The notes: generated from the sequence alone by a model not told the origin. Positions 27,002 through 38,132 are shown, counted from the stretch's first letter. The stretch: DNA of 64,000 bases from an uncultured Aeromonadales bacterium (GCA_902782145.1 CACZLZ010000001.1:1-64000); one strand, 5' to 3'. Numbers and translations are program-made.

Positions 27002-28333
27002 ATGGCTCGTGATCAGGGTTATCTTGTCTCCTACATTGCAAAGCTCACCGAATACTGCGACGTGCTTCTGCTCAAGGGTGCGTACCACATCGGCATTGAT
27101 GAAATCGTGCGGAACATCAACGAGGGCCAGATCAACTACATCAACCTCTCCTCCCCCCTCATCAAGGCCGAGATCAAGGATGATCCCGACGGTTTCATCA
27201 GCCGCCTGGATCGGCGCCGGATCAACGTGCTGAACAACATTCAGTGCCTGCCGGAGATCACCCAGAACCTGATCTCCCTCTACTCCCACCTCAAGTCACG
27301 CAACGAACTTGGCGGCATGAAAGTCATCATCGGCACCTGCGCCGAGATCCGCCAGCTGGATGATCTCAACCAGATCCTCTCCGAAAAGATGTTTGTCAAC
27401 AACCTCTACCCCACATCCGCCGCCGAGGCCGCCGGGTACAACGCCAACATCCTGGACAAACTCTACGCAGTCCGGCTGCATCATGACATCTATCCCCGGG
27501 CAAGCCTTCCCAAGGTCATGAAGAGCGCAACCTTCGCCAAATACAGCGAGGACAACCCCGACTACTTTGATGATCTCCTAAACCTCATCCTCAACCAGAA
27601 CGTGGGTTCCCTCTACCACCTCAACTCCCCCAGCAAGGCCGTCAAGATCATGATGGGACTGGGCAACTACATCGGCCGTGTGGCGGAGCATGAGCGGATC
27701 TGCGTTGACACGGATCTGGACGACATAACCTACCCCAGTTACTACCAGTCCCTGCTGGACAGTTTCCTGGGATTTGAGGTGCGGCCCTACACCGGGGACA
27801 GATCCCTGCTGGACGACAGTGAAGACGAGGAAGGCGGCGGTGAGGACTATGAGGAGCGCAAGTTCTACTTCATCGACTGCAACTTTTTGGCCTACATCAA
27901 GGGAAAGATCATCTCCCGGAGGACTGAGGGCGACTTTGTGCTCTTCTGCCAGCTCCTGAACAACTTTGTGGTGTCCGAACTCAAAAAGATCTCCAGTGCC
28001 CAGGCCGGAGCCGAACTGTGGTATATCGATCAGCCCGACTGCAAAATTGATGTGATGCTCACCCGGGAGGGCACCAACGCCATCGGCTTCAGGATCCGGG
28101 GCAACGATCAGATCCTGCCCAAGGACATTGAACACTTCCGGGCCTTCCGGGAGCTGCTGGGCTCCAAGTTCACCCGGGGATATGTCCTTTACCTGGGGAA
28201 GGATATCAGGAAACTGGACGATGACGTCTATGCTCTGCCCCTAAACTATCTGTGGAGCGACTATGAGCAGAGGCTTGGGGATCTGGAGGATGACAGCACC
28301 CCCGCCACACCGGAAGACGGTGAAGGTGCCTGA
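27002..28333 (+). CDS. AAA_14/DUF4143-fold protein with degenerate ATPase and nuclease-like motifs
   Basis: 443 residues. Order and spacing follow AAA_14-DUF4143 proteins: a P-loop position, then YINLSSPLIKAEIKDDPDGF, a Walker B position, VIIGTCAEIR (sensor region), and a C-terminal domain with FYFIDCNFLAYIKGK, FVVSELKK and GYVLYLGKDIRKLDDDVYAL then PLNYLW. The key residues have changed: the P-loop reads GAYHIGID (26-33) instead of GxxxxGK(T/S), Walker B reads INVLNNIQ (74-81) where DE is expected, and the PD-(D/E)xK-like ExK reads GFR (362-364). The frame is intact with host-like, GC-rich codons, so this looks like a maintained pseudoenzyme and not a decaying gene. An acidic insert sits near 270-285. 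Role unknown. It follows the tRNA cluster and precedes miaB. Confidence 0.72.
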   Translation: MARDQGYLVSYIAKLTEYCDVLLLKGAYHIGIDEIVRNINEGQINYINLSSPLIKAEIKDDPDGFISRLDRRRINVLNNIQCLPEITQNLISLYSHLKSRNELGGMKVIIGTCAEIRQLDDLNQILSEKMFVNNLYPTSAAEAAGYNANILDKLYAVRLHHDIYPRASLPKVMKSATFAKYSEDNPDYFDDLLNLILNQNVGSLYHLNSPSKAVKIMMGLGNYIGRVAEHERICVDTDLDDITYPSYYQSLLDSFLGFEVRPYTGDRSLLDDSEDEEGGGEDYEERKFYFIDCNFLAYIKGKIISRRTEGDFVLFCQLLNNFVVSELKKISSAQAGAELWYIDQPDCKIDVMLTREGTNAIGFRIRGNDQILPKDIEHFRAFRELLGSKFTRGYVLYLGKDIRKLDDDVYALPLNYLWSDYEQRLGDLEDDSTPATPEDGEGA

Positions 28334-28455
28334 CGAACACCTCATAATCCCGGCCGGCATGGGAAACTCCTTCACCGTCAGATCCGTCTGCCGATCCGGG
28401 ACACCCAGACCCGGAAGCCCCTGCCCGGTCCGCCCGTGCACCAGGGCGGATCTTC

Positions 28456-28464
28456 TGCTACAAT
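28456..28464 (+). promoter_or_regulatory. Extended -10 promoter of miaB
   Basis: TGCTACAAT (TGn plus TACAAT) 65 bases before the miaB GTG. No good -35 is visible. Confidence 0.55.
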
Positions 28465-28528
28465 TGCCCGGACACAGCGGATCCGGGCTTTTCTGATCCC
28501 GGACGCGGGGCTTTCAGCAGACAGACAA

Positions 28529-29857
28529 GTGAAAACAGCAACATTCCACATCAGAACCTGGGGCTGCCAGATGAACGAGTACGACTCGTCCCGCATGGCG
28601 GCCATGCTGTCTGCCTCAGGCCTCACTCCTGTGGAGGACATTGAAGAAGCGGATCTGGTGATCCTCAACACCTGTGCCGTCCGGGAAAAGGCCGAAGAGA
28701 AGATCTTCCACCTGCTGGGCAGACTCAGGCCCCTGAAGGAGGCACGCCCGGAACGGCTCATCGCCGTGGGGGGCTGTGTCGCCGCCGAACGGGGCGAGCA
28801 GATCCGTAGCCGGGCCCGCTTTGTGGACATCATCTTCGGACCCCAGACCTACCACCGCCTGCCGGAGATGATCCGCAGGGTGGAAAACGGCGAGGGTCCC
28901 CAGACTGACGTGTCCTTTCCCCCCAACGAGAAATTTGCCTTTCTGCCACCCCGGAAAAGCGGCGGTCCCTCAGCCTTTGTCACCATCATGGAGGGCTGCT
29001 CCCACTTCTGCTCCTACTGCATCGTCCCCTATACCCGGGGCGGGGAGATCAGCCGGTCCTCGGAGGAGATCCTCCAGGAGATCCGGCAGCTCCGTGACTG
29101 CGGCACCCGGGAGATCAACCTGCTGGGGCAGAACGTCAACTGCTACCGGGGAGTCAATCCCGACGGTAGCATCTGCACCTTTGCCGAACTCCTCCACAGG
29201 GTAGCCGCAGTGGAGGGCATTGAACGCATCCGCTTCACCACATCCAATCCCATTGAGTTCACCCAGGACATCATTGACGCCATCGGCGAGATCAGCAAAA
29301 TCGCCAATGCCGTGCACCTTCCGGCCCAGAGCGGATCGGACCGCATCCTGGCCCTGATGAACCGCTCATATACCGCTAACGAATACCGGGACATGGTGCG
29401 CCGCCTGCGCCTGGTCCGCCCAGGGATCAGCATCAGCTCCGACTTCATTGTGGGCTTCCCCGGAGAGACCGACAGCGACTTCGAGGACACCATGCGGCTC
29501 ATTGAGGATATCCGCTTCGACGGCTGCTTCAGTTTCGTTTACTCCAAAAGGCCCGGAACCCCCGCAGCTGATCTGGAAGATCCGGTGCCCCCGGAGGTGA
29601 AAAGCCAGCGGCTGGCACGGCTTCAGCAGATGGTGAATGCCCTGGCTCTGCAGCACAGCCGAGAAATGGCAGACACCGTCCAGAGAGTGCTGGTTGAGGG
29701 ACCATCCAAAGACGGACAGTTCCTCTGCGGCCGGACATCCAACAACCGGATTGTGAATTTCACCGGTCCCGCAGAACTGGCCGGCTCCATGGCTGACGTC
29801 CGCATCACCGGGATCCTGCCCCATTCCCTCAGAGGAGAACTCCTTACCATTTCATGA
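28529..29857 (+). CDS. miaB: tRNA-2-methylthio-N6-dimethylallyladenosine synthase MiaB
   Basis: Radical-SAM methylthiotransferase that converts i6A37 to ms2i6A37. From the GTG at 28529, chosen because the promoter lies upstream of it and excludes earlier starts, the product is 442 residues. The UPF0004 domain carries cluster cysteines in [24 protein letters not shown] and VGGCVAAE. The radical-SAM motif is CSHFCSYC, followed by [23 protein letters not shown] and the TRAM domain at the C-terminus. The ribosome-binding site is weak. It overlaps ybeZ by 4 bases (ATGA). Confidence 0.94.
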   Translation: MKTATFHIRTWGCQMNEYDSSRMAAMLSASGLTPVEDIEEADLVILNTCAVREKAEEKIFHLLGRLRPLKEARPERLIAVGGCVAAERGEQIRSRARFVDIIFGPQTYHRLPEMIRRVENGEGPQTDVSFPPNEKFAFLPPRKSGGPSAFVTIMEGCSHFCSYCIVPYTRGGEISRSSEEILQEIRQLRDCGTREINLLGQNVNCYRGVNPDGSICTFAELLHRVAAVEGIERIRFTTSNPIEFTQDIIDAIGEISKIANAVHLPAQSGSDRILALMNRSYTANEYRDMVRRLRLVRPGISISSDFIVGFPGETDSDFEDTMRLIEDIRFDGCFSFVYSKRPGTPAADLEDPVPPEVKSQRLARLQQMVNALALQHSREMADTVQRVLVEGPSKDGQFLCGRTSNNRIVNFTGPAELAGSMADVRITGILPHSLRGELLTIS

Positions 29858-30951
29858 AAAGCGACGCCACCGCTACGGTGGTGCTGGAGCCCACCAGCGC
29901 CGACCGCCTAAAAATGCTCTGCGGGCCCATGGACGACAACCTGCGGCATCTGGAAAGGCGCCTAAATGTCACCATCAGCTGCACCGACAACAGTTTCGCC
30001 ATCACCGGCGCCCCAGGTAGCACCAGGGCGGCGGAGACTGTGCTGAAGCGCCTGTATGTGGACACCCAGACCGTAAAGGGGAAGGTGCCGGACATCACCC
30101 CGGAGCAGGTGAACCTTGCCCTGGCGGAGGCCCGGTCACCGGATTTTGATCCGGACAGCGGATCCGACGGGGAGGGGATCCCTCTGCGCAGCGGCTTTCT
30201 CAAAACACGCAAAGGCCTGGTGAAGGCCCGGACCCGCAACCAGGCTGAATACCTCCGCAACATCGCCCTGCACGATGTCACCTTCGGCATCGGCCCCGCC
30301 GGCACCGGCAAGACCTATCTGGCCGTGGCCGCCGCAGTGGACGCCCTGGAGCGCCAGGAGATCAGACGGATCCTGCTGACCCGCCCGGCAGTGGAGGCCG
30401 GGGAGAAGCTGGGGTTCCTGCCCGGAGATCTTTCCCAGAAGGTGGATCCCTACCTGCGCCCCCTTTACGACGCCCTGTTTGAGATGCTGGGCTTTGAGAA
30501 GGTGGAAAAGCTCATGGAACGTCAGGTAATTGAAATCGCCCCCCTGGCTTATATGCGGGGACGGACTCTGAACGACGCCTTCATCATCCTGGACGAGAGC
30601 CAGAACACCACCATTGAGCAGATGAAGATGTTCCTGACCCGCATCGGCTTCAACTCCAAGGCGGTGATCACCGGCGACATCACCCAGATCGATCTGCCCC
30701 GGAGCCAGAAGTCCGGTCTCCGCCACGCCGCCGCTATCCTCCGTGGGGTGGAGGGTCTGGCCTTCAGTTTCTTTGAGACCCGGGACATTGTCCGCCACCC
30801 CGTGGTGGCCCGGATTGTCAGCGCCTATGAAAAAGCGGCGGCAGAGGAAAAGGCCGGTGAGAAGAACCGGAAGGATGCTCCGGAGCCGGAAGAAAGCATG
30901 CACAGTGAGTCTGACAACAGGGAAGATCCCGGGGAGAAGGGTGAGGAATGA
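29854..30951 (+). CDS. ybeZ: PhoH-family ATPase YbeZ
   Basis: 365 residues with Walker [20 protein letters not shown], the PhoH signature [19 protein letters not shown], Walker [12 protein letters not shown] and [22 protein letters not shown] motif III. The N-terminal segment is KH-like. Partner of YbeY in rRNA maturation and ribosome quality control. It overlaps both miaB and ybeY by 4 bases, indicating tight translational coupling. The last 35 residues are charged and disordered. Confidence 0.94.
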   Translation: MKSDATATVVLEPTSADRLKMLCGPMDDNLRHLERRLNVTISCTDNSFAITGAPGSTRAAETVLKRLYVDTQTVKGKVPDITPEQVNLALAEARSPDFDPDSGSDGEGIPLRSGFLKTRKGLVKARTRNQAEYLRNIALHDVTFGIGPAGTGKTYLAVAAAVDALERQEIRRILLTRPAVEAGEKLGFLPGDLSQKVDPYLRPLYDALFEMLGFEKVEKLMERQVIEIAPLAYMRGRTLNDAFIILDESQNTTIEQMKMFLTRIGFNSKAVITGDITQIDLPRSQKSGLRHAAAILRGVEGLAFSFFETRDIVRHPVVARIVSAYEKAAAEEKAGEKNRKDAPEPEESMHSESDNREDPGEKGEE

Positions 30952-31451
30952 CAGTTAAGGTGGATCTCCAGGTTGCCCTGGGCAATCCGGATGAATATGA
31001 GTTTGACGCCCATGCCCTGAACATCCCCGACGCCGGGGAACTGGAGCGTGTGGCCACCGCCGCCGCAGAGGACTTCACCGGGGATGCGGAGATCACAGTG
31101 CGCATTGTGGACAGCGAGGAGAGCCGGGAGCTGAACAGCCAGTACCGGGGCCGTGACTGCCCCACCAATGTCCTCTCCTTTCCCTACGAGTATCCCGAGG
31201 GCTTTCCGGAGCCGGAGGAGAGGCTTCTGGGGGATCTGGTGATCTGCAAGCCAGTGGTGGAGCGGGAGGCTCAGGAGCAGCACAAGGAGCTGTCCCATCA
31301 CTATGCCCACATGGTGGTCCATGGCTGTCTGCACCTGCTGGGCTTTGACCACATCACTGACGACGAGGCCGAGGAGATGGAGGGCATTGAACGCCGGGTG
31401 ATGACGGCAAAACTGCACCTGCCGGATCCCTATGCCCAGGACGGCTGCTGA
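30948..31451 (+). CDS. ybeY: rRNA maturation factor / endoribonuclease YbeY
   Basis: 167 residues with the UPF0054 zinc motif [15 protein letters not shown] (three His ligands), preceded by the [15 protein letters not shown] substrate-groove motif. It acts in 16S 3' end maturation. The family is usually about 155 residues, so the length is normal. It is co-transcribed with ybeZ. Confidence 0.94.
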   Translation: MTVKVDLQVALGNPDEYEFDAHALNIPDAGELERVATAAAEDFTGDAEITVRIVDSEESRELNSQYRGRDCPTNVLSFPYEYPEGFPEPEERLLGDLVICKPVVEREAQEQHKELSHHYAHMVVHGCLHLLGFDHITDDEAEEMEGIERRVMTAKLHLPDPYAQDGC

Positions 31452-31492
31452 GTGCCGGGACTGACGAAAAAAGGAGGAAGATCAAAAACCCG

Positions 31493-32368
31493 ATGAGCGA
31501 AAACAACATCCCCGAAAAGGAGGAAAACCTTTTCGACAGGATATCCGGACTGTTCCAGTCTGAGCCCCAGACCATCGACGAACTCAATGAGGTCATCCAG
31601 GACGCCTCCGACCGCAAGATCATCAACAGTGACAGCCTGGACATGATCCAGGGGATCCTGGAAATGACCGATCTCCGGGTCAGGGACATCATGGTTCCCC
31701 GATCCTCCATCGTCACCATCAAATTCGATTACACCCTGGATGAGGTGCTGAACACCGTAACCTCCACCTCCCACTCCCGCTACCCTGTGATCAGCGATGA
31801 CCGGCTGGAGGAAAGCGGTCTGCTACTGGTCAAGGAGCTCATCCCCTTCCTGCGCACAGTCAGCACCTCCAGCACACCCTTCGATCTCAAGAAGATCATC
31901 CGCCCGGCCATGGTTGTCCCCGAAGGCAAGAAGGTCAATTTCCTCCTCAAGGACTTCAAGAAGAAGCGCTACCACCTGGCCCTGGTCATTGACGAGTTCG
32001 GATCCCTGTCAGGACTTGTGACCATTGAGGATATCCTGGAATGCATCGTGGGCAAAATCGGCAATGAATACAGCAAGGAGGCGGAGGAGAACATCCGGGA
32101 AGTGGCCTCCAACATCTACCATGTGCGGGGCATAACCGGCATCACCGAGTTCAATGAGTTCTTCGGCTCCCAGCTGGAGAGCAACACCAAGGAAACCGTG
32201 GCCGGCATCGTCATCGGTCGGCTGGGTCACGTGCCGGAAACCGGCGCCCGCATACGGCTCAGCGACTTCGAGTTCAAGGTGCTGAATGCTGAGCGGAGGC
32301 GGATCAACCTGTTCCAGGTGCGCCGGCTCCACCGCAGCGCCGAAGACGCCGGAAAGGACGCCGGATAA
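31493..32368 (+). CDS. corC: Magnesium/cobalt efflux protein CorC (YbeX)
   Basis: 291-residue cytosolic protein with a CBS pair (VRDIMVPRSSIVTIK and VIDEFGSLSGLVTIEDILEC) and the C-terminal CorC_HlyC domain (TGITEFNEFFGSQLES, ETVAGIVIGRLGHVPETGAR). It lacks the DUF21 membrane domain, so it is the soluble CorC type, unlike the paralogue at 20661-21956. AAGGAGG lies upstream. Its stop overlaps the lnt start by one base (TAATG). Confidence 0.93.
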   Translation: MSENNIPEKEENLFDRISGLFQSEPQTIDELNEVIQDASDRKIINSDSLDMIQGILEMTDLRVRDIMVPRSSIVTIKFDYTLDEVLNTVTSTSHSRYPVISDDRLEESGLLLVKELIPFLRTVSTSSTPFDLKKIIRPAMVVPEGKKVNFLLKDFKKKRYHLALVIDEFGSLSGLVTIEDILECIVGKIGNEYSKEAEENIREVASNIYHVRGITGITEFNEFFGSQLESNTKETVAGIVIGRLGHVPETGARIRLSDFEFKVLNAERRRINLFQVRRLHRSAEDAGKDAG

Positions 32369-34089
32369 TGCCGGACGGGGACATGAAGAAAGAAGACAGG
32401 AACACCGGATCTGGCAGCCGCAGCAGCCTGCTCCGCCGCTCCCTTCAGCAGCTGCGCCCATCGTGGCCGGAACTGGCGGACTACCTGACAGCGGTGCTGG
32501 CTGGCCTTGCCGGCTCTTTCGCCTTTGCCCCGGCTGAGCAGTCATATTTGATTTTCATCACCCTGTGGGTGCTGTTCCGCCTGCTGTACCTTCCCCGGAA
32601 GCAGGCCCGTAAATGCTGGGTGCTCCTGGGCTCCCTGTGCTTCTTCACCACTTTCTGGATCCATCTGAGCATGACGGAATACTCAGATGTGCCCATGATC
32701 CTGGCCGTGGTGGTGATGATCCTGTTCGCCCTTTACCTGAGCAGTTACCACGCCCTGGCCATATTCTTGTGCAACCGCCTGTTCCGGGGGCAGTTGTTCA
32801 TCAAGAACATCCTGGCGGTGCCGGCCTGCTTCATTCTGGCGGACTATGCCGCCGGCCACATACTGACCGGCTTCCCCTGGGTGTGCCTTGGGTACACCCA
32901 GATCGGCACGGTGTTCGGCAACCTGGCCCCGGTCACCGGAGTCCACGGCATCACCCTGGCCCTGCTGCTGGTCACCGGACTCACCTACCATGGACTCAGG
33001 GTGCGCCACCTGTGGCATGTGGCCGCCGCCCTGCTGCTCGTCTCTGTGACCACAGTGTGCGGGGGAACCTACACCCAGCCGGAAAAGCCGGTGCGGGCCG
33101 TGCTGGTGCAGGGCAACATCATGCAGCAGATCAAATGGGATCCTGCCCGGGCCGGGGAGATCTTCTCCACCTATTACCAACTCAGCCGCCCCTACTTCCT
33201 GGGGGAGGAGAAGACCGATCTGCTGATCTGGCCGGAGTCGGCCCTGCCCGACATGGAGAACAACATCGGAGATCTCATTGCCAAACTGGATCTCATGGCC
33301 CAGAGGCAGGACTTCTCCTTCATCACCGGGCTGCAGACCTACCAGCCCCAGGACCAGGCCTACTACAACTCCGTCCTGAGCGTGGGAGTCCAGGACAGCC
33401 CGGAGGATATCTACACCTTCCTTAGCGGCAACCGCTACTACAAGCGGCACCTGGTTCCCTTCGGGGAGAAGGTGCCCTTCCAGGAGATCCTCCGCCGGTA
33501 TGGCTCCTTCTTCAACATGCCCATGTCCTCCTTCAGCAACGGTCCCGATGAGCAGGAGAACATTGCCGCCAAGGGCGTCCGCATTGCCTCGGCCATCTGT
33601 TACGAGGTCGCTTTCCCGGACGAGATGCAGGAGAACATCCATGACACCACCACCCTGCTCCTGACCCTGAGCAACGACGGGTGGTTCGGCACCTACAACC
33701 CGGCTACCGCCGAATACCATGTATCCGCCGGGCCCTACCAGCATGCCGCAATAGCCCGGATGCGGGCCATGGAGTTCCAGAAGCCCATGATCCGCGCCAC
33801 CAACAACGGCCTGACGGCAGTATATGACGCCGACGGTACCGTGCTGGCGGAGCTGCCCTTCTACCAGCAGGGGGTGCTTACAGTCAGCGTCACGCCCCGC
33901 CATGGCAGCACCCCCTTCGGGATCCACGGCTACAGCATCGTCTTCTCCGTGATCTTCGGCATGCTCCTCATCGCCGGCAGCCACCTGCTCATTCTCATGA
34001 TGACCACCACCGGCAGGAGACGCCGCATCCGTGAGCGCCGGCTGAAGCGTGGCCCCCGGGAACACCGGGACCATCTGGAAGCATGCTGA
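32368..34089 (+). CDS. lnt: Apolipoprotein N-acyltransferase Lnt
   Basis: Inner-membrane enzyme that N-acylates lipoprotein N-terminal cysteines. The 573-residue product has six or more N-terminal helices (about 40-230) and a periplasmic nitrilase-like domain with the catalytic triad: Glu in LLIWPESALPD, Lys in RYYKRHLVPFGEKVPF, and Cys in SAICYEVAFPD. The tail is longer and more basic (RRRRIRERRLKRG) than in E. coli. The start may be ATG 32368 or the ATG at 32383. Last gene of the miaB-lnt block. Confidence 0.93.
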   Translation: MPDGDMKKEDRNTGSGSRSSLLRRSLQQLRPSWPELADYLTAVLAGLAGSFAFAPAEQSYLIFITLWVLFRLLYLPRKQARKCWVLLGSLCFFTTFWIHLSMTEYSDVPMILAVVVMILFALYLSSYHALAIFLCNRLFRGQLFIKNILAVPACFILADYAAGHILTGFPWVCLGYTQIGTVFGNLAPVTGVHGITLALLLVTGLTYHGLRVRHLWHVAAALLLVSVTTVCGGTYTQPEKPVRAVLVQGNIMQQIKWDPARAGEIFSTYYQLSRPYFLGEEKTDLLIWPESALPDMENNIGDLIAKLDLMAQRQDFSFITGLQTYQPQDQAYYNSVLSVGVQDSPEDIYTFLSGNRYYKRHLVPFGEKVPFQEILRRYGSFFNMPMSSFSNGPDEQENIAAKGVRIASAICYEVAFPDEMQENIHDTTTLLLTLSNDGWFGTYNPATAEYHVSAGPYQHAAIARMRAMEFQKPMIRATNNGLTAVYDADGTVLAELPFYQQGVLTVSVTPRHGSTPFGIHGYSIVFSVIFGMLLIAGSHLLILMMTTTGRRRRIRERRLKRGPREHRDHLEAC

Positions 34090-34093
34090 TTAT

Positions 34094-34122
34094 TTGCCGG
34101 TGATCACAATTTCATCTATAAT
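34094..34122 (+). promoter_or_regulatory. Promoter of the L,D-transpeptidase gene
   Basis: TTGCCG (34094-34099), a 17-base spacer and perfect TATAAT (34117-34122), 55 bases upstream of the ATG. Confidence 0.75.
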
Positions 34123-34177
34123 CGCCCCAGTTCCTGAAGGGACATATGCAAACTGACACAGACAGAGGTGCCGGAAA

Positions 34178-35101
34178 ATGGGGATGATCGGAAAAATCCT
34201 GGCTGTTGCCGCACTGGCGACAGCGGGAGCAGATGCACAGGCCGTAAATTATGACCTCTACCCCGGTGAAAGGGTGGTGGGCAAGAACTTCAGTTACACG
34301 GTTCCCGCCGGGAAATCCTCCCTGGAGGACATCGCTTCCCATGTCAACCTGGGACTGACCAACGTCATGGAGGCCAATCCCCACATCGATCCCTATCTCC
34401 CAACTCCCGGCACCGTCCTGCTGATCCCCCACCAGCTGATCCTCCCCAACACGGTGCATGCCGGCATCGTCATCAACTCTGCGGAAATGCGCCTGTACTA
34501 CTATCCGGCAGGATCTGATCAGGTGGTGGTGCTGCCCATCGGTATCGGCCAGCTGGGCAAGGACACTCCGGTAAACTGGGTCACCAAGGTGGAGCGGAAA
34601 AAGGCCGGACCCACCTGGACCCCCAGTGCCAAGGTGCGGGCCGAATATGCGGCTGAAGGAGAGATCCTCCCCGCAGTGGTGCCCGCCGGCAAGGACAACC
34701 CCATGGGTCTTTATGCCCTGTATGTGGGCCGGATGTATGCTATCCACGGCACCAATGCGTCCTTCGGCATCGGTCTCAGGGTCAGCCACGGTTGCATCCG
34801 GCTCCGGGACGCAGACATCGAGTGGCTGTTCAACAATGTTCCGGTGAACACCCGGGTGGAGTTCATCAACGAACCCATCAAGGCTACCGTAGAGCCTGAC
34901 GGCTCCAAATACCTTGAAGTGCACCAGCCCCTGTCCACCACTTTCAGCGAGCTCAACTCCAACGACGACGTGGACTTTCACCACATTCCCCAGGACGTGC
35001 TCTCCATCATTGAAAGCCCCGACGTGGATCAGTCGGTGGTCACCAAGGCACTGGTTGAGCGCAAGGGCGTGCCGGTGAAGATCAACGGCTTCTCCTTCTG
35101 A
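34178..35101 (+). CDS. L,D-transpeptidase (YkuD domain, ErfK/YcfS family)
   Basis: 307 residues with a signal peptide ([20 protein letters not shown]), a short LysM-like region (about 40-95, ending [11 protein letters not shown]), and a YkuD domain (about 98-240). The catalytic motif is [20 protein letters not shown] continuing CIRLRD, with the HGT..SHGC Cys nucleophile. Such enzymes attach Braun lipoprotein to peptidoglycan or make 3-3 crosslinks; which one cannot be decided here. It is inserted between lnt and leuS and has its own promoter. Confidence 0.9.
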   Translation: MGMIGKILAVAALATAGADAQAVNYDLYPGERVVGKNFSYTVPAGKSSLEDIASHVNLGLTNVMEANPHIDPYLPTPGTVLLIPHQLILPNTVHAGIVINSAEMRLYYYPAGSDQVVVLPIGIGQLGKDTPVNWVTKVERKKAGPTWTPSAKVRAEYAAEGEILPAVVPAGKDNPMGLYALYVGRMYAIHGTNASFGIGLRVSHGCIRLRDADIEWLFNNVPVNTRVEFINEPIKATVEPDGSKYLEVHQPLSTTFSELNSNDDVDFHHIPQDVLSIIESPDVDQSVVTKALVERKGVPVKINGFSF

Positions 35102-35527
35102 GAACCTGCTCCGGCTCCACAAACCGCTGATCGGCGCCCCGGATCTCCACAGCAGGATCCGGCTTCAGGTCCTCCTTTCCGGATCCAGTCCAGCGGGGCG
35201 CCCGGAGACGGAGCCTGGATCCAGGGAATCTGGTCTTCCCTGGTAACGGTTCCCGATGATCCCCCATTCTTCCCGGCGCGGTCTTCCCCGCCCCGGCCCT
35301 CCGTAGCGGTGATCTCCCATTACCTGTCAGCCACTTCCGCCCTGCCCTGCCGTCCGGCATCCACTCCGCCGCCATCCCGGCACACCCCGCCCACCCCGCA
35401 CGTACCGGCAGGTTCAGCGGTCCTTCCGATATTAAGTGAACCCCGGGGTTCAATGAAGTATAATTCTCACTTAGTTTTTTCAAGGAATTTTCCGCTTCCA
35501 GGCGGCACCAAGGGATCACAGGATCAA
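35102..35527 (+). promoter_or_regulatory. leuS upstream region: palindrome plus -10
   Basis: No gene in these 426 bases. A perfect 16-base palindrome TGAACCCCGGGGTTCA (35437-35452) lies 6 bases before TATAAT (35459-35464), covering the place where a -35 and spacer should be, so a bound protein would block or replace -35 contact. The transcript leader to leuS would be about 55 bases. The remaining upstream part is GC-rich with no other recognisable element apart from small GGATCC palindromes. Confidence 0.5.
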
Positions 35528-38122
35528 ATGGCAAATACACCCGACTTATACAACCCCCATCAGATTGAGCCCCAGATCCAGAAATACTGGGAAGAGCACC
35601 GCACCTTTCATGCTGACGGCAAGTCAGGCAAGAAGAAGTTCTATTGTCTGTCCATGTTCCCCTACCCCTCAGGCCGCCTGCACATGGGTCACGTGCGCAA
35701 CTACACCATAGGCGATGTGATCTCCCGCTTTCAGCGGATGAACGGCTGTGAGGTCATGCAGCCCATCGGCTGGGACTCTTTTGGTCTGCCGGCGGAAAAT
35801 GCCGCCCTTAAGAACAGCACGGCGCCCGCAGCCTGGACCTACGCCAACATCGAGTACATGAAGAAGCAGCTGAAGATGCTGGGGTTCAGTTACGACTGGG
35901 ACCGGGAGATCGCCACCTGCCGCCCGGAGTACTACCGCTGGGAGCAGTGGTTCTTCACAGAGCTCTACAAAAAGGGGTTGGTCTACCGGAAGTCCACCTC
36001 AGTGAACTGGTGCCCCCATGATCAGACCGTACTGGCCAACGAACAGGTGCAGGAAGGCAAGTGCTGGCGCTGCGACACTCCGGTGGAGCGCCGGGAGATC
36101 CCCCAGTGGTTCCTTAAGATCACCAGTTATGCCGAGGAACTTCTGCGGGATCTGGACACCCTGGACGGGTGGCCTGGAAACGTTAAAGACATGCAGCGCA
36201 ACTGGATCGGCCGCTCGGAAGGTCTGTCCATCAATTTTGACATGGACGGCAGCAGCGAGAAGCTGGAGATCTACACCACCCGTCCCGACACCCTGATGGG
36301 CGTCACCTATGTGGCAGTGGCCGCCGCCCATCCGGTGGCAGTGAAGGCCGCAGAGAACAATCCGGAACTGGCGGCCTTCCTCCGGGAATGCGGTCAGGCC
36401 AAGGTGGCCGAGGCAGAGATTGCCACCATGGAGAAGAAGGGCATGCCCACCGGCAGATATGCCCTGCACCCCATAACCGGCAAAAAGGTCCCGGTGATGG
36501 TGGCCAACTTCGTACTCATGGACTACGGCACCGGCGCCGTGATGGCTGTGCCGGCTCACGATCAGAGGGACTGGGAGTTTGCCCAGAAATACAGTCTGGA
36601 GATCATCCCGGTGATCCGCCCCGCAGACGCTGAGGGCGCGGATGTCAGCGCGGCCGCCTTCACCGAGAAGACCGGTATCCTCTACAACTCCGGCGAGTTT
36701 GACGGGATGAACTTCCAGGAGGCATGCGATGCGGTCTCCAAGAAGATTGAAAGCCTGGGCCGTGGGCACCGCACCGTGAACTACCGTCTCAGGGACTGGT
36801 CAGTGTCGCGGCAGAGATACTGGGGTGCGCCCATTCCCATGGTCACCCTGGAGGACGGCTCCACCCAGCCAGTGAAGGCCGGGGATCTGCCGGTGATCCT
36901 GCCGGAGGATGTCACCATGAACGGAGTCCAGAGCCCCATCAAGTCCGATCCTGAATGGGCCCGGACCACCTGGGAGGGAAAGAGTGCCCTTAGGGAAACC
37001 GACACCTTCGACACCTTCATGGAGTCCTCCTGGTATTATGCCCGCTACTGCTGCCCGGACTGCGGGAATGCCATGCTGGATCCGGAAAAGACCCGTTTCT
37101 GGCTGCCGGTGGATCAGTACATCGGCGGCATTGAGCACGCCTGCATGCACCTGCTCTACGCCCGCTTCTTCCACAAGCTCCTCAGGGATGCAGGCATGGT
37201 CAGCTGCGACGAGCCCTTCAAAAAGCTCCTGTGCCAGGGCATGGTGCTGGCTGATGCCTTCTACCGCACCGGCGAGGACGGCTCCCGGATCTGGGTCAGT
37301 CCCCTGGAAGTGAAGACTGTCCGGGACGAAAAGGGACGCATCATATCCGCAACTGACAGCCAGGGGCGGCCGGTCATCCACGCTGGCATGACCAAAATGT
37401 CCAAGTCCAAGAACAACGGCATCGATCCCCAGACCATGGTGGAACTCTACGGCGCCGACACCGTGCGTCTGTTTATGATGTCCGCCTCCCCGGCAGATCT
37501 CACCCTGGAATGGAAGGAAGAGGGTGTTGAAGGCGCCCAGAGGTTCCTGAAAAAACTCTGGAACACCGTTACCGCCATGGAGCCGTTTAAGGATCTGAAA
37601 TTCGATCCCACTGCCAGCCTCACCGAAGATCAAAAGAACCTGCGCCGGGAGCTTCACCGGACCATCGCCAAGGTGACGGATGACATCGGCCGGCGCCAGA
37701 CCTTCAACACCGCTATTGCCGCTGTCCGGGAACTCATCAACACCATGAACCGGTCAAGTCAGGAGACCGATCAGGACAAGGCACTGATTGTCCATGTTCT
37801 GAGCCAGATCATGCTGCTACTCTACCCGGTGACCCCTCATATCTGCTTCGCTCTGTGGCAGAAGCTCGGTCATGACACACCTATTGACGGGGAAAGCTGG
37901 CCTGAGGTAGATGAGAGCGCCCTGGAGACAGAGGAGATCCTCATCATCGTCCAGGTAAACGGCAAGCTGCGGGCCCGGCTCAAGGTGCCGGTAGGCGCCA
38001 GCCAGGAGCAGGTCACCGCCCTGGCCATGGCCGACGAATCGGTTATCAGACACACCCAGGGCAAGACCGTGCGCAAGATGATCTATGTCCCGGGCAAGCT
38101 CTTCAACATCGTGGCCGCCTGA
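35528..38122 (+). CDS. leuS: Leucyl-tRNA synthetase
   Basis: Class Ia synthetase, 864 residues from the ATG at 35528 (AGGA upstream); the frame is open further upstream but reads as non-coding. [12 protein letters not shown] is the HIGH motif, and [14 protein letters not shown] the KMSKS motif. The CP1 editing domain carries [10 protein letters not shown] and [13 protein letters not shown], with the family Asp for editing. Zinc-finger cysteines are visible (CCPDCGNAM). Length and C-terminal domain match E. coli LeuS. It heads the leuS-lptE-holA-nadD run. Confidence 0.97.
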   Translation: MANTPDLYNPHQIEPQIQKYWEEHRTFHADGKSGKKKFYCLSMFPYPSGRLHMGHVRNYTIGDVISRFQRMNGCEVMQPIGWDSFGLPAENAALKNSTAPAAWTYANIEYMKKQLKMLGFSYDWDREIATCRPEYYRWEQWFFTELYKKGLVYRKSTSVNWCPHDQTVLANEQVQEGKCWRCDTPVERREIPQWFLKITSYAEELLRDLDTLDGWPGNVKDMQRNWIGRSEGLSINFDMDGSSEKLEIYTTRPDTLMGVTYVAVAAAHPVAVKAAENNPELAAFLRECGQAKVAEAEIATMEKKGMPTGRYALHPITGKKVPVMVANFVLMDYGTGAVMAVPAHDQRDWEFAQKYSLEIIPVIRPADAEGADVSAAAFTEKTGILYNSGEFDGMNFQEACDAVSKKIESLGRGHRTVNYRLRDWSVSRQRYWGAPIPMVTLEDGSTQPVKAGDLPVILPEDVTMNGVQSPIKSDPEWARTTWEGKSALRETDTFDTFMESSWYYARYCCPDCGNAMLDPEKTRFWLPVDQYIGGIEHACMHLLYARFFHKLLRDAGMVSCDEPFKKLLCQGMVLADAFYRTGEDGSRIWVSPLEVKTVRDEKGRIISATDSQGRPVIHAGMTKMSKSKNNGIDPQTMVELYGADTVRLFMMSASPADLTLEWKEEGVEGAQRFLKKLWNTVTAMEPFKDLKFDPTASLTEDQKNLRRELHRTIAKVTDDIGRRQTFNTAIAAVRELINTMNRSSQETDQDKALIVHVLSQIMLLLYPVTPHICFALWQKLGHDTPIDGESWPEVDESALETEEILIIVQVNGKLRARLKVPVGASQEQVTALAMADESVIRHTQGKTVRKMIYVPGKLFNIVAA

Positions 38123-38132
38123 GAGGATGGCT

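Noticed and set aside
32683..34074. 463-codon open frame opposite lnt, and a similar one opposite mrdA (50539-51897)
   Set aside because: Both are shadows of well-supported genes, explained by codon bias.
35102..35527. Leucine attenuator or T-box upstream of leuS
   Set aside because: No leader peptide with Leu codons and no anticodon-loop or antiterminator structure; only a palindrome at the promoter.
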